NCBI RefSeq assembly: GCF_001886185.1
Contig: NZ_JXLA01000012.1
Location: forward strand, 44,432-108,431
From: Enterococcus raffinosus
Lineage (GTDB): Bacteria > Bacillota > Bacilli > Lactobacillales > Enterococcaceae
Length of the DNA: 64,000 nucleotides
Reading direction: 5' to 3'
Program-made: the position numbers and the translations under genes
The notes under the pieces: generated by a model
What the model was told of the DNA's origin: nothing
The model's input: the letters and a program-made list of their open reading frames with translations, nothing else
The model's database searches: none
Shown here: one piece after another, positions 9,033 to 18,400 of the stretch
Layout of the letters: the number at the start of each line of letters is the position of its first letter
Position numbering within the stretch: position 1 is the first letter of the stretch

Positions 9033-9476
9033 TTATTCTTCCGCTAAATACCTATCGATTTCTTGTTGGGTCAGTCTTCTTATTTCAGTACCGGCAAATG
9101 CTTTAAAGTGAGTTTGGCGATAGAGCGCCTGCTTATTCTCGGTATATTTTTTCTTATGGTTGGCTAGATAGGTGGTGTAGCTCTCATCATCCAAAAAGAT
9201 TTTATAGGATTTTCGCTTGGATTCACTAATCACTTCGTAAATTCCACAAGGAGCTTGCTGCAAATAATCAGCCGCTCGTAAATACAATTTTGCAATCTCT
9301 AGACTTTTAAATGGAAAATCTATTCTGCGTAATTGACGCTTCGGATCTTTTTGCAGACAAATACACCTGCCGCAAGTACCACAAATATACTGTTCATGTT
9401 TTTCTAAGCATTCTCTTTTTCCGAGTATCGGTGTTGCACGATTATTCGCTGAATAGCATTCGATACATTCCTTCAT
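9033..9476 (-). CDS. Uncharacterised zinc-ribbon-like protein
   Basis: A 147-residue soluble protein. Cysteine pairs near the N-terminus (CIEC at 4-7; CGTCGRC around 32-38) suggest a zinc-binding ribbon. The rest is basic and helical, ending RRLTQQEIDRYLAEE. AAAAGGAGG precedes the ATG. It is transcribed away from the ABC exporter. The family and function are not recognised. Confidence 0.7.
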   Translation of the reverse strand: MKECIECYSANNRATPILGKRECLEKHEQYICGTCGRCICLQKDPKRQLRRIDFPFKSLEIAKLYLRAADYLQQAPCGIYEVISESKRKSYKIFLDDESYTTYLANHKKKYTENKQALYRQTHFKAFAGTEIRRLTQQEIDRYLAEE

Positions 9477-9637
9477 ATTGACGCCTCCTTTTCTCTATTA
9501 TCTATTCAAAAACTGTCATTTTCAATCACTAAAAAATTTAAGAGGCTGACGATATCTATCGTTGGCTTTTTTTCTCGCTATGTTAAACTAAAAAGAAAAA
9601 AGTTTTTCAATCAGCTTTGTAAGTAAGGGGAGATAGA

Positions 9638-10339
9638 ATGGCTTATATAGATGTAATTGATGAGAGCAAGCATTATAAAATGGGCGAAACAGTTATTAAA
9701 GCAAATGAGAAAATCAATTTTTCTATTGAAAAAGGCGAAGTAGCGGTGATTCTCGGACCAAGTGGTGCAGGGAAGTCTACGGTGTTAAATATTTTAGGCG
9801 GCATGGATAGCTGTGATGAGGGAAAAGTGGTGGTAGATGGCACAAATATTGCGGCTTTCAGTGATAAGGAATTAACCACTTACCGCCGAAATGATGTTGG
9901 TTTTGTTTTTCAATTTTATAATTTGGTTCCCAATTTAACAGCAAAAGAAAACGTTGAACTAGCTTCTCAAATCGTAGCCGACGCGATGGAGCCTGAAGCT
10001 GTGCTACGATCTGTGGGCTTGGGAGAACGGATGGATAACTTTCCTGCCCAATTATCTGGCGGGGAACAACAACGGGTTACAATTGCTCGAGCGCTAGCCA
10101 AAAGGCCAAAACTACTTTTATGTGATGAACCAACCGGCGCATTGGATTTTGAAACTGGAAAGCAAATTTTGAAAATATTGCAGGATACTGCACGTGAAAA
10201 CGGTACAACGGTCGTAATCATCACACATAATTCGGCAATCGCACCAATGGCTGATCGAGTGATTCGAATCAATGACGCTAGGGTTCGAAGCGAAGAACTG
10301 AATGAACAGCCTCAGTCGATTGAAGATATTCAGTGGTAA
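9638..10339 (+). CDS. ABC transporter ATP-binding protein, MacB/LolD type
   Basis: A 233-residue ATPase with Walker A GPSGAGKST, Q-loop FVFQFYNLVP, signature LSGGEQQR and Walker B LLLCDEPT. The sequence falls in the LolD/MacB/FtsE-like group that pairs with FtsX-type permeases, and such a permease follows after 12 bp. AAGGGGAGATAG lies before the ATG. In Firmicutes these pairs often export or defend against peptides, but no two-component system is adjacent, so the substrate is open. Confidence 0.92.
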   Translation: MAYIDVIDESKHYKMGETVIKANEKINFSIEKGEVAVILGPSGAGKSTVLNILGGMDSCDEGKVVVDGTNIAAFSDKELTTYRRNDVGFVFQFYNLVPNLTAKENVELASQIVADAMEPEAVLRSVGLGERMDNFPAQLSGGEQQRVTIARALAKRPKLLLCDEPTGALDFETGKQILKILQDTARENGTTVVIITHNSAIAPMADRVIRINDARVRSEELNEQPQSIEDIQW

Positions 10340-10351
10340 GAGGTGATGATC

Positions 10352-12967
10352 ATGGGGAAAGCGATACGACGTTCCAATTGGCGTGAGATCGGACAATCTA
10401 AAACGCGTTTTTTTTCAATTTTAGGGATTATTTTCTTAGGTGTCGCTTTTTATGTCGGACTGCGTGCTACAGGACCAGACATGCTGAAGACAGCCGCTAA
10501 CTATTATAAAAAGCAGAACTTGGCCGATACACGTATCGTCTCTTCAATGGGATTGACAGATAAGGATATTGATTTATTACAAGGAATAAAAGGCACGACC
10601 ATAGAGGGGCGTTATTTTCAAGATATTAATCTCAGCCAAGAAAACCAGGTTTTTCGAATTTTTAGCTATGACTCTAAGCAAACGTTGAATCGTTTAGTTG
10701 TAACAGAAGGCCGTTTACCTAGAAAAGCAAATGAAATTGTACTAGATGATTTTGCGAAAGAAAAAGGTTACGAGCTTAATAAGACATTCAATTTTGCTGC
10801 AGATGATCCATCTAACGCCTTTAAGCGACAGGAATATACTGTCGTGGGTTTTGTTAAAAGTCCAGAGTTTATTGAGAATATCTCACGTGGAAACACAACA
10901 GTCGGAAAAGGGTCGATCGATTGTTTTGCCTTTATTTTGCCAGAAAACTTTACTCAACCAGTATTCTCAGAAGCGCTAGTCGCCTTTACGGATCTAAAAA
11001 ATCAATCGGCTTACTCAAAGCAGTATGAGAAGCGATTCAAATCAGATCAAAAGAGATTAAAAGAGCAGCTGAAACCAATTGCCACATCTAGTTTGAAGGA
11101 GAGAAAGAACCAGCAGCAAAAGCTATTAGATCAAGAAAAGGAAAACTTTCAAACACAAACAGGCATAAACATAGAGGAGCTATCACCGGAACAAGTCTTG
11201 GGATTGACCAGAATAAATCCTGAGCTGCCAAAGCAGTTGGACACACTGGAGAAACAACAGCAAAGAATCGACTCCTTACCTGCACCTGAGTACCATCTAT
11301 TTGCTCGTTCTGATAATCCGGGATATAGCGAATATGAAGACAATGCCCAGCGCATTTCATCGTTAGCTTCGGTATTTCCTTGGATCTTCTTTTTAATTGC
11401 TGCTTTGGTCACACTGACGACAATGACTAGAATGGTAGAGGAAAAGCGAAATGAATTGGGGACATTTAAGGCGTTAGGGTACCGAAACGGAGAAATCGCA
11501 GAAAAATATCTGCTTTATGCTTTGTTGGCTGGGGGATTGGGCACACTGTTAGGACTGGGGATCGGTTTTTATGTATTGCCGAAAATTATCTTTAATGCCT
11601 ATGGGCAGCTGTACAATTTGGAAAATGTAGTAACCCCCTGGTACTTAGAGTATACATTGATTGCTTTTGCCGTCGCTTTAGCTTGTTCAGTAGGATCGGC
11701 ATGGATCGTTTTACGATATGATTTGAAGGCCACTCCTGCAATTTTAATGCAGCCCAAAGCGCCTAAAAAGGGGAAAAGAATCTTTTTAGAGCGTGTAAAA
11801 TTCATTTGGCGTCGACTCTCCTTTAGTCAAAAGGTTACTTTACGTAATTTATTTCGTTATAAGCAGCGAATGCTCATGACCGTAATAGGAATTGCTGGCT
11901 GTATGTCGATGATTATTACGGGATTTGGTTTACGGGATTCAATCGGCGATATTGTTACACTGCAATTTGACAAGCTGTGGCATTATCAAGGGACCACGGT
12001 CTTTAAAGAGGAACCATCAGCATCAGAAGAACAGAGTTATGTCAAACAGCTAGAAACTTTTTCTGATTTTCAGCATCATCTATTTGTTTCATTAGAGACG
12101 TTTACTGCGCAAAAAGAGGGTGTCTCAAAACAAGAAATCAGTTTATCCGTCCCTAAAGAAAAGCAGCAGCTTTCAAATTTTGTGTCTTTTAGGGAACGAA
12201 AAACAGGAAAGAACGAGACTCTTACAGATAAAGGAGTCATTATTAATGAGAAGCTTGCCAAACTGTTTGAGATAAAAAAGGGGAATACTTTAACGATTCA
12301 ATCTATCGAGGGAAAAGAATACACAGTGAAAGTAGCTGCGATAGCCGAAAACTATGTGGGACACTTTATTTATATGACACCAACGTATTATGAAAAAGTT
12401 TTTGACAAGCAGCCGACGTATAATACAGATCTTTTACTATTTAGCAAAGCTCCAAGCCAGCATAGAGAAGACCAGATGGCGAAGAAGTTAATGGAGCGTT
12501 CAGAGATCGCTAATGTAAGCTTTATGTCTAAATCTCGAGATGCGTTGAAGGATACAGTGAAAAGTCTAAATATCATCATGTGGGTATTGATTGTATCGGC
12601 CGGGTTATTGGCATTTATTGTTCTCTATAATTTAACGAATATCAATGTTTCAGAGCGTATTCGTGAATTATCGACGATCAAGGTCTTGGGATTTTACGAT
12701 AATGAAGTTGTTCGGTATGTTTATCGTGAAAATATTTTGCTGACGTTCATGGGGATTGTTTTTGGCTTACTGCTGGGAAAAATCGAACATGGCTATATTT
12801 TGCAGACAGTTGAATTGGACATGACGATGTTTTCGCCGAACATTCAACCGTTGAGTTACATTTACGCGAGTTTGATTACACTGTTTTTCACATTAGTGGT
12901 AGGCGTAATCATGTACTTTCGCTTAAAGAAAATCGATATGATCGAAGCATTGAAGGCAAATGACTAG
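10352..12967 (+). CDS. FtsX-family ABC permease with long extracytoplasmic domains
   Basis: About 871 residues. An N-terminal membrane helix (FFSILGIIFLGVAFYVGL) is followed by an external domain with a coiled-coil-like Gln/Lys-rich stretch. Next come an FtsX block of three helices, a second extracytoplasmic domain and a final FtsX block ending KKIDMIEALKAND. This double-FtsX layout resembles peptide-related exporters. The ATG at 10352 is preferred because AGAGGTGAT precedes it; upstream GTG 10343 and ATG 10346 would sit inside that site. It pairs with the ATPase just upstream. Confidence 0.88.
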   Translation: MGKAIRRSNWREIGQSKTRFFSILGIIFLGVAFYVGLRATGPDMLKTAANYYKKQNLADTRIVSSMGLTDKDIDLLQGIKGTTIEGRYFQDINLSQENQVFRIFSYDSKQTLNRLVVTEGRLPRKANEIVLDDFAKEKGYELNKTFNFAADDPSNAFKRQEYTVVGFVKSPEFIENISRGNTTVGKGSIDCFAFILPENFTQPVFSEALVAFTDLKNQSAYSKQYEKRFKSDQKRLKEQLKPIATSSLKERKNQQQKLLDQEKENFQTQTGINIEELSPEQVLGLTRINPELPKQLDTLEKQQQRIDSLPAPEYHLFARSDNPGYSEYEDNAQRISSLASVFPWIFFLIAALVTLTTMTRMVEEKRNELGTFKALGYRNGEIAEKYLLYALLAGGLGTLLGLGIGFYVLPKIIFNAYGQLYNLENVVTPWYLEYTLIAFAVALACSVGSAWIVLRYDLKATPAILMQPKAPKKGKRIFLERVKFIWRRLSFSQKVTLRNLFRYKQRMLMTVIGIAGCMSMIITGFGLRDSIGDIVTLQFDKLWHYQGTTVFKEEPSASEEQSYVKQLETFSDFQHHLFVSLETFTAQKEGVSKQEISLSVPKEKQQLSNFVSFRERKTGKNETLTDKGVIINEKLAKLFEIKKGNTLTIQSIEGKEYTVKVAAIAENYVGHFIYMTPTYYEKVFDKQPTYNTDLLLFSKAPSQHREDQMAKKLMERSEIANVSFMSKSRDALKDTVKSLNIIMWVLIVSAGLLAFIVLYNLTNINVSERIRELSTIKVLGFYDNEVVRYVYRENILLTFMGIVFGLLLGKIEHGYILQTVELDMTMFSPNIQPLSYIYASLITLFFTLVVGVIMYFRLKKIDMIEALKAND

Positions 12968-12973
12968 TATAAT

Positions 12974-13012
12974 AAAAGATCAGTCTCATTTTTGGTGAGA
13001 CTGATCTTTTAT
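12974..13012. terminator. Bidirectional terminator between convergent genes
   Basis: AAAAGATCAGTCTCA / TGAGACTGATCTTTT perfect stem. The minus-strand gene ending at 12986 encodes its last residues inside this stem, so coding and terminator overlap. Confidence 0.85.
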
Positions 13013-13582
13013 TTGTTTGCGAACGTCATAGAGCATCTTATTTAAATCGGCTTCTTTCTTTCGCAGCTCCACGAGGTCTTCTTTGATTTGTTTTTCCTTT
13101 TCATCTGTTTGGGGTGTGATCGCTCCGTTTAGAGAGATCCCAATGATCGTCCCGATAAAAGTATCTAATACACGATTCAACGCATAGATAAACGATTCTC
13201 CTTGAGGAATGCTCAAAGCAATCAAAAGCATCGTAGCGATCGCAGAAATAATTCCTGAATTATTATTGAGCCCATCCGAGATTACGATGACTAAAATTAC
13301 CAGCAGGGGGAGTAAAAATAATTCAACATAAAAATCATTTTTAAAAAAAGCTTGGACATAATAAAAAATCAATGCTAATAAACCGCCGAGCGAATTTCCT
13401 AGTACTCGCGAACGACCGAAGGAAATGCTTGTAGTCAAATCCTGTCGCAAGGAGAAAACCGCGGCCAAAGCAGCGATCAATGGTGATCCGCGGTCGGTCA
13501 CATGGAACAAAAGAATACACAGCATAACCGCTAAAGCAGTTTTTATCGTTCGCATACCTAAACGAAAGCGACCAATTTGCAC
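12986..13582 (-). CDS. Aromatic acid exporter-like (ArAE/FUSC) membrane protein
   Basis: A 198-residue protein with several membrane segments in residues 10-150, including ALAVMLCILLFH and a hydrophobic block near SIPQGESFIYALNRVLDTFIG. The C-terminus is a charged helical coiled coil. The pattern RVLDTFIGTIIGISLN is typical of the ArAE_1/DUF939 (FUSC-like) family. GTG start after GAGGG. The substrate is unknown. It lies 100 bp downstream of the oxidoreductase gene, with a terminator between, so it is probably an independent transcript. Confidence 0.8.
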   Translation of the reverse strand: MQIGRFRLGMRTIKTALAVMLCILLFHVTDRGSPLIAALAAVFSLRQDLTTSISFGRSRVLGNSLGGLLALIFYYVQAFFKNDFYVELFLLPLLVILVIVISDGLNNNSGIISAIATMLLIALSIPQGESFIYALNRVLDTFIGTIIGISLNGAITPQTDEKEKQIKEDLVELRKKEADLNKMLYDVRKQIKDQSHQK

Positions 13583-13633
13583 GTTTTATCCCTCTTTCTT
13601 CTCTTTATATAGAATAGTTTAGCGGAACTTTGA

Positions 13634-13674
13634 CAAAAAAACAAAAGGCATCGTCTAAGCAATGCCTTTTGTTG
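13634..13674 (-). terminator. Terminator of the MocA-type oxidoreductase gene
   Basis: On the minus strand AACAAAAGGCATTG / CGATGCCTTTTGTT followed by T7. Confidence 0.8.
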
Positions 13675-13682
13675 GAAGAAAA

Positions 13683-14639
13683 TTATTTTTGCAGCCACTT
13701 TTGCTGCATCTGATCTAAAATATCGATAACATCCTTCGTAAAGAAGAGGGATTTATTCGGAAGATCACCGTTGATCATGTTTACCATGTTTTCAATTTCG
13801 TAGTTCATGGCATTTCCTGTAAAGCCAGATTCAATCAATTCTTTTGTTCCGTCATTAAAAACAAGCTCTGCCTTATCCGCTCGTGGATATTCATCCACGG
13901 TTAAATAGGCATTTTCAAAAGCAACAATCCCTTTTTTAGGCATTTTCGCTTGGAAGGTCAGGCTAATCGTCGCTAACTCATTTTTTTGGTTTTGCAGGAT
14001 CGTCACGGATTGTTCGTCCACTCCTGTTGAAAAGGGAATCATCGTTGAAGCGATAACCTCTGGTTGTTCTGATAAGAACCAGCGAGCAAAGGACACAGCG
14101 TAGGTGCCGATGTCCAGCAACGCGCCACCAGCCAAATCGGGATTGAAGAAACGATTGGTGGGGTCTGGTTCTTTGTAGCTGCCAAAGGGAGCTTGGATCA
14201 TTTTTAGTTTCCCTAGTCGTCCACTATCCATCAATGTGTGAAGCTCATGATATAAGGGCATGTTAAAGATGGTCATCGCTTCCGCTAAGATCACGTGCTG
14301 TTGTTCAGCCAATTCGATGGCTTCTTGTAATTCCTTTGCATTCATGGTGATCGCTTTCTCACAAAGGACATGCTTCTTTGCTTTCAGAGCTTGTATAATG
14401 TGTTGATAATGTTGGCGATTTGGTACCGCGATATATATAATAGAAATATCATCATCTGCTAACAATTCTTCGTAGCTGCCATAAGCCTTAGGCAAATCGT
14501 ATTGTTTCGCAAATTCTTCGGCTTTTTCTAAAGTACGTGAGGCACAAGCAGTTAATTTACTGGTCGTTTGGTTAAAGTTTTCAGCGAAATCATGAGCGAT
14601 GCCGCCAAGTCCAATGATTCCCCATTGTAAGTCAGTCAT
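13683..14639 (-). CDS. Gfo/Idh/MocA family NAD(P)-dependent oxidoreductase
   Basis: A 318-residue cytoplasmic dehydrogenase. The Rossmann motif GIIGLGGIA is at residues 7-15, CEKAITMN provides the family's conserved Lys, and a GALLDIGTYAVS segment sits in the C-terminal domain. These features match the dimeric-dihydrodiol/glucose-fructose oxidoreductase branch, acting on sugars or inositols. AGGAGG precedes the ATG. It is monocistronic, and no pathway genes are next to it, so the substrate is undetermined. Confidence 0.9.
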   Translation of the reverse strand: MTDLQWGIIGLGGIAHDFAENFNQTTSKLTACASRTLEKAEEFAKQYDLPKAYGSYEELLADDDISIIYIAVPNRQHYQHIIQALKAKKHVLCEKAITMNAKELQEAIELAEQQHVILAEAMTIFNMPLYHELHTLMDSGRLGKLKMIQAPFGSYKEPDPTNRFFNPDLAGGALLDIGTYAVSFARWFLSEQPEVIASTMIPFSTGVDEQSVTILQNQKNELATISLTFQAKMPKKGIVAFENAYLTVDEYPRADKAELVFNDGTKELIESGFTGNAMNYEIENMVNMINGDLPNKSLFFTKDVIDILDQMQQKWLQK

Positions 14640-14822
14640 AATGCTCCTCCTAGTGTTCGTTTGAGCTTTTAATTTCGGTTTTACTGAAAGTTAAAAAAAA
14701 ATCGAAATAAGCGTCAAGCTTTGTTCAAAGTATAGCAGTAAATATTAAAATATTTCAATCCATTTGCCAAAGGACTGTATTTTTTCTAAAAATTCAGTAG
14801 AATAAGAGAGGAGGGATTTTTC

Positions 14823-15356
14823 GTGAATCAAATTTATTTGGATTTAGTGATGAGTGCAATTTTTGAACAATTTCATACCGAACAAGATTTTTATCAGGAT
14901 TATTTAGGCGTCAATGAGGTTCAATGGCAGCAATGGAAAGCGGGACAGAATAATCTATCTCCCGAGGCGAATCAAAAGATTAAAAATCTTTTTAGTGATT
15001 ACGAATGGATGTTAAGTCAAAAGGTCATTCGACAAACCTTTTTGTTCCCCGAAAAACGTCCAACTGCAGTTGCAGAATATCGTGAAATGAAAACGATCGT
15101 TGCACAGAAATGGATCGCCAGCGGATTAGCTCAAGTGGAGATGATTCCGTTTAAAAATAAAAATGAAGAAGAGAACCATGATTTTATCGACTTGCGCGTA
15201 ACGATTGATTATGATAATTGGGGTTATAGTGATATACTAAGCTTTCGTTTACCCGCTCATATTCAAAATCAAATTGCCAGTGCGCATAAGAAAACCGCAC
15301 TGCTGGATTGGGTCAATGAGAACTTAACGGAAACCTATACGTCATTGGACGATTAA
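14823..15356 (+). CDS. Uncharacterised protein heading the cell-wall operon
   Basis: A 177-residue soluble acidic protein with a GTG start after GAGGAGGG. The N-terminus (IYLDLVMSAIFEQFHTEQDFYQDYLGV...WKAGQNNLSPEANQKIK) could be a small helical DNA-binding-like region, but no known domain is recognised. The gene lies 16 bp before the VanY-like carboxypeptidase, with which it is almost certainly co-transcribed. Confidence 0.7.
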   Translation: MNQIYLDLVMSAIFEQFHTEQDFYQDYLGVNEVQWQQWKAGQNNLSPEANQKIKNLFSDYEWMLSQKVIRQTFLFPEKRPTAVAEYREMKTIVAQKWIASGLAQVEMIPFKNKNEEENHDFIDLRVTIDYDNWGYSDILSFRLPAHIQNQIASAHKKTALLDWVNENLTETYTSLDD

Positions 15357-15372
15357 CGAGAGGATTTTTACA

Positions 15373-16158
15373 TTGAAAAAAACAGTAGGACTACTTTCAG
15401 TCATTATTATGTTTGGAATGACCGCCTATTCGCTTTTTTATAGTGCACCTGCAGAAACGGATGCGAAAAAAGCGACAGCCACGACTTACTCATTCGAAAA
15501 AAAGACGACATCGTCAAAAAAGAAAAATGCTGTGCAAAAAGCATTGCCTGATTCGAATGCAAAGGACTGGAATCTTGTCTTGGTAGGTCCTAAAAACAAA
15601 ATTGAAAATGAAGTCGCTGAAAGTCAGTTAGCTACACTGTCAGATAATAGTCATCAAGTAGACAGTCGGATCGCCGCAGATTACGAAGACTTTTCCGAAG
15701 CTGCAACGAAAGCTGGTTTTCCCTTGGTCATTATTTCTGCTTTCCGATCGGTAGAATCTCAAAAAGAAGTATTTGATACGAACGTGAATGGCTTAGTGAG
15801 TGGAAATGGAATGACCGAAGAAGAGGCAATTGCTAAAACTAAGGAAACCATCACAGAACCTGGCTATAGTGAGCATCATACAGGACTGGCTGTCGATATC
15901 GTTGATCAAGATTGGTACAATACCTATCAAACACAGGTACTGGATGCTTCCTATGGGGATCAGCCAGGAGCTAAATGGATCGCTGAAAATGCACCAAAAT
16001 ATGGTTTTATCATTCGTTATCCAAAGGATCGGCAAGATATTACCGGCATTACTTATGAACCTTGGCATATTCGCTATGTTGGTAAGGAAAATGCAGAGTA
16101 TATCACTAAGCACGACCTAACTTTGGAAGAGTTTTTGAAACAGTTGTCAGCCAAGTAA
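15373..16158 (+). CDS. VanY/DacB-type D-Ala-D-Ala (or L,D) carboxypeptidase
   Basis: A 261-residue membrane-anchored or secreted zinc peptidase trimming peptidoglycan stem peptides. The N-terminal hydrophobic segment (VGLLSVIIMFGMTAYSLFY) is a signal anchor. The M15B zinc signature SEHHTGLAVD gives H168 and D175, and EPWH gives H232. TTG start with GAGAGGA 9 bp upstream. It is followed 10 bp later by a glucosaminidase, so the operon appears to remodel the wall. D,D versus L,D specificity is not decided; no vancomycin cluster is nearby. Confidence 0.9.
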   Translation: MKKTVGLLSVIIMFGMTAYSLFYSAPAETDAKKATATTYSFEKKTTSSKKKNAVQKALPDSNAKDWNLVLVGPKNKIENEVAESQLATLSDNSHQVDSRIAADYEDFSEAATKAGFPLVIISAFRSVESQKEVFDTNVNGLVSGNGMTEEEAIAKTKETITEPGYSEHHTGLAVDIVDQDWYNTYQTQVLDASYGDQPGAKWIAENAPKYGFIIRYPKDRQDITGITYEPWHIRYVGKENAEYITKHDLTLEEFLKQLSAK

Positions 16159-16167
16159 GGAGCTACT

Positions 16168-16782
16168 ATGCCTAAAAAAATCTACAAAAAACGAAAGACC
16201 AAAACTTCGATCCCGCTAATTTTTGCGGGAGTCTTAGTTATTGGGTTAGCTTTCGTTTTTTCTTTACATACATTATCTGATTTTGGGGTTGAGAAAGAGC
16301 AACAGGAAGAAACTTTGTCCCGTCAGGATTTCATTGATCAGTTGGTCCCACATGCGAAAGAGCTGCAGCAGGGATATGGTGTTTTACCTAGTATTATTTT
16401 AGGTCAAGCCATTCTAGAGTCCAATTGGGGGCAATCTCAGCTTGCCAGTCAATATAAAAATCTTTTTGGGATCAAAGCATCAGGGAATCAACCAAAAGTC
16501 AGTTTAGAAACAAAAGAATATGTGAATGAGCAATGGATCACCATTCAAGGAGAATTCAAGGTGTATAATTCTTGGAATGAATCCTTAGATGATCATACGA
16601 TGCTTTTTGTTAACGGAACGAATTGGGATCCCAAACTTTATGCCGGTGTACTGACGGCTACGGATTATCGCCAGGCCGCTCAGGCGCTTCAATCTGCTGG
16701 CTATGCGACCGATCCAGATTACGCGAGTAAGATTATCAGTGTCATCGAAACATATAACTTGGAGCAGTACGATCATTCATAG
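16168..16782 (+). CDS. Membrane-anchored endo-beta-N-acetylglucosaminidase
   Basis: A 204-residue GH73/FlgJ-like glucosaminidase hydrolysing the GlcNAc-MurNAc bond. The basic N-terminus (KKIYKKRKTK) and one hydrophobic helix give an uncleaved type II anchor. The catalytic region PSIILGQAILESNWGQS contains predicted acid E84, and NLFGIKASG is the usual following motif. There is no wall-binding repeat, unlike the related enzyme at 62672. AAGGAG ribosome-binding site. Confidence 0.9.
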   Translation: MPKKIYKKRKTKTSIPLIFAGVLVIGLAFVFSLHTLSDFGVEKEQQEETLSRQDFIDQLVPHAKELQQGYGVLPSIILGQAILESNWGQSQLASQYKNLFGIKASGNQPKVSLETKEYVNEQWITIQGEFKVYNSWNESLDDHTMLFVNGTNWDPKLYAGVLTATDYRQAAQALQSAGYATDPDYASKIISVIETYNLEQYDHS

Positions 16783-16821
16783 TAAAATTAACTTATGAAG
16801 TTGATTGGGAGATGAGTTTGA

Positions 16822-17508
16822 ATGGCAGATAAATATGTACCTGAAATTATGACTGAATTACGTCAAGATATCGTTCGTGTACCGAAAGTAATTAAAAATG
16901 CGTCAGGGATCAGCATCTTTGGCAAATTGATTCGTTCGATCATTTTTACGACAGATATCGCGATTATTCGAAACACGGATGCGGATGCAGTAATTGCTGT
17001 TTATCCTTTTACGCCGCATCCAGCAATCACGAAAAGTATTATTGAAGCAGCGGATATCCCAGTGTTTTCTGGTGTTGCGGGTGGACTGACTCACGGAGCA
17101 CGCTCCGCCTACATGGGAATGTTTGCGGAATCACAAGGAAGCTTAGGTGTGGTAGTCAATGGACCGACGCCTGTAGAGACGATTCAAGCAATTTATGACG
17201 TTGTGGATGTTCCGGTAATCGCTACGGTCACTTCAAAGTATTCTAAAATTGAAGAAAAGCTTGCTGCTGGGGTGGAGATTATTAATATCAGCGCTGGTAA
17301 AGATACTGTAGAAGCTGTTAAGCATTTCAGAAAAACTTATCCAGAACTGCCAATTATTGCGACTGGTGGTCCAGATGAGGAAACGATCGAAGCAACGATT
17401 GAAGCGGGGGCCAATGCTATCACTTACACGCCACCTTCAAACGGTGTGTTGTTCAGTAAAAAGATGGAAAAATACCGTAAGATGGAATACGATGAAGATC
17501 ATCAATAG
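16822..17508 (+). CDS. TIM-barrel-like protein of unknown function
   Basis: A 228-residue soluble protein. Alternating beta/alpha segments and the C-terminal ELPIIATGGPDEETIEATIE and AGANAITYTPP are typical of phosphate-binding (beta/alpha)8 barrels such as ThiG, KDPG aldolase or NanE-like epimerases. Similar proteins are often labelled simply hydrolase. It is the last gene of the wall operon (40 bp after the glucosaminidase). A role with amino-sugar phosphates would fit the context but is inference. Confidence 0.75.
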   Translation: MADKYVPEIMTELRQDIVRVPKVIKNASGISIFGKLIRSIIFTTDIAIIRNTDADAVIAVYPFTPHPAITKSIIEAADIPVFSGVAGGLTHGARSAYMGMFAESQGSLGVVVNGPTPVETIQAIYDVVDVPVIATVTSKYSKIEEKLAAGVEIINISAGKDTVEAVKHFRKTYPELPIIATGGPDEETIEATIEAGANAITYTPPSNGVLFSKKMEKYRKMEYDEDHQ

Positions 17509-17553
17509 AACAGTTGTCAAAAACTAGTAATGGTTTTTGACAGCTGTTTTTAG
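17509..17553 (+). terminator. Terminator of the wall operon
   Basis: AACAGTTGTCAAAAAC / GTTTTTGACAGCTGTT stem with one G-U pair, then T4. Confidence 0.8.
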
Positions 17554-17597
17554 TTTCATTTAAGTTAGCTTTGAGATACTCATTCTAAGAGAAATGA

Positions 17598-18368
17598 ATG
17601 ATTGGGGTGAGGAAGATCAAACGCTTATTTAACTGGATATGCCTTCTTTGTATTCTTCTGTCTGGATGCTTGTTCTTCTATCAGGACAAGCAATCACAAG
17701 CAGACAGTAGCGACGTACAAAAGACAGCGCCGTCAGAAATTTTACTTGCTGATAATCAAAGTACGAGCACATCATTGATCGACGTTCCTTTAGAAAACCA
17801 AAATACAGGCAGTATTCCTTTGGAAAATGGCTGTGAAGTCACAGCATTATCCATGTTGTTGAATTTTTACGATTACGGTACGGATAAGAACGAACTGGCA
17901 GACTTGTTGAACTATGTCCCTGTCTATGAAAATGAAGCAGAAGACATTCGAGGCAATCCTCACGAAGGGTTTGTGGGAAATATCTATGAAGGCTACGACG
18001 CAATGGGTGTAGCGGTGGAACCAATTGCTCAAGTAGCAGAGGAAATCGTTGGAACGAATCAGGAAGTTGTTGCTAGCAGTGACACGTCTTTTTCTGAATT
18101 AGTAAACCTTATTCAAGCGGGCACTCCTGTTTGGGTAGTCACAACAGTTGACTTTGAGGTACCAACAGCCAGTGATTTTATGACATGGCAGACGACTAGC
18201 GGTGAGGTGCGTGTTTCCCCTTTATGTCATGCGGTTGTTGTTACCGGAGTAGATGAAGATCATGTGTACGTGAATGATCCCTATGGTTATAAAAATCGAA
18301 TTGTTGACCGACAGGACTTTGAAAAAATTTATCAAAGAATGGGTAGTCAATCGCTTTACTTAAGCTAA
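17598..18368 (+). CDS. C39-like cysteine peptidase lipoprotein
   Basis: A 256-residue exported protein. The signal peptide ends with lipobox LLSG-C24. The mature part is a papain-like peptidase_C39_2 domain, with predicted nucleophile C79 in ENGCEVTALSMLLNFY, H211 in LCHAVVVTG and the NDPYG segment. The ribosome-binding site is weak (AAGAGA); the GGGGTGAGG just inside the ORF is not followed by a usable start. Such surface proteins are common in enterococci; the substrate is unknown. Confidence 0.82.
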   Translation: MIGVRKIKRLFNWICLLCILLSGCLFFYQDKQSQADSSDVQKTAPSEILLADNQSTSTSLIDVPLENQNTGSIPLENGCEVTALSMLLNFYDYGTDKNELADLLNYVPVYENEAEDIRGNPHEGFVGNIYEGYDAMGVAVEPIAQVAEEIVGTNQEVVASSDTSFSELVNLIQAGTPVWVVTTVDFEVPTASDFMTWQTTSGEVRVSPLCHAVVVTGVDEDHVYVNDPYGYKNRIVDRQDFEKIYQRMGSQSLYLS

Positions 18369-18372
18369 AATG

Positions 18373-18400
18373 AAGGCACGGAAATCATCCGTGCCTTTTT
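18373..18400. terminator. Bidirectional terminator
   Basis: AAGGCACGG / CCGTGCCTT stem, loop AAATCAT, T5 on the plus strand and an AT-rich tail on the other, between two convergent genes. Confidence 0.8.

Noticed and set aside
9543..9575. Terminator-like GACGAT/ATCGTT hairpin plus T7 before the MacB-type ABC genes
   Set aside because: The stem is only about 6 bp and no transcript obviously ends there; it may be an attenuator or a leftover. Too weak to list.
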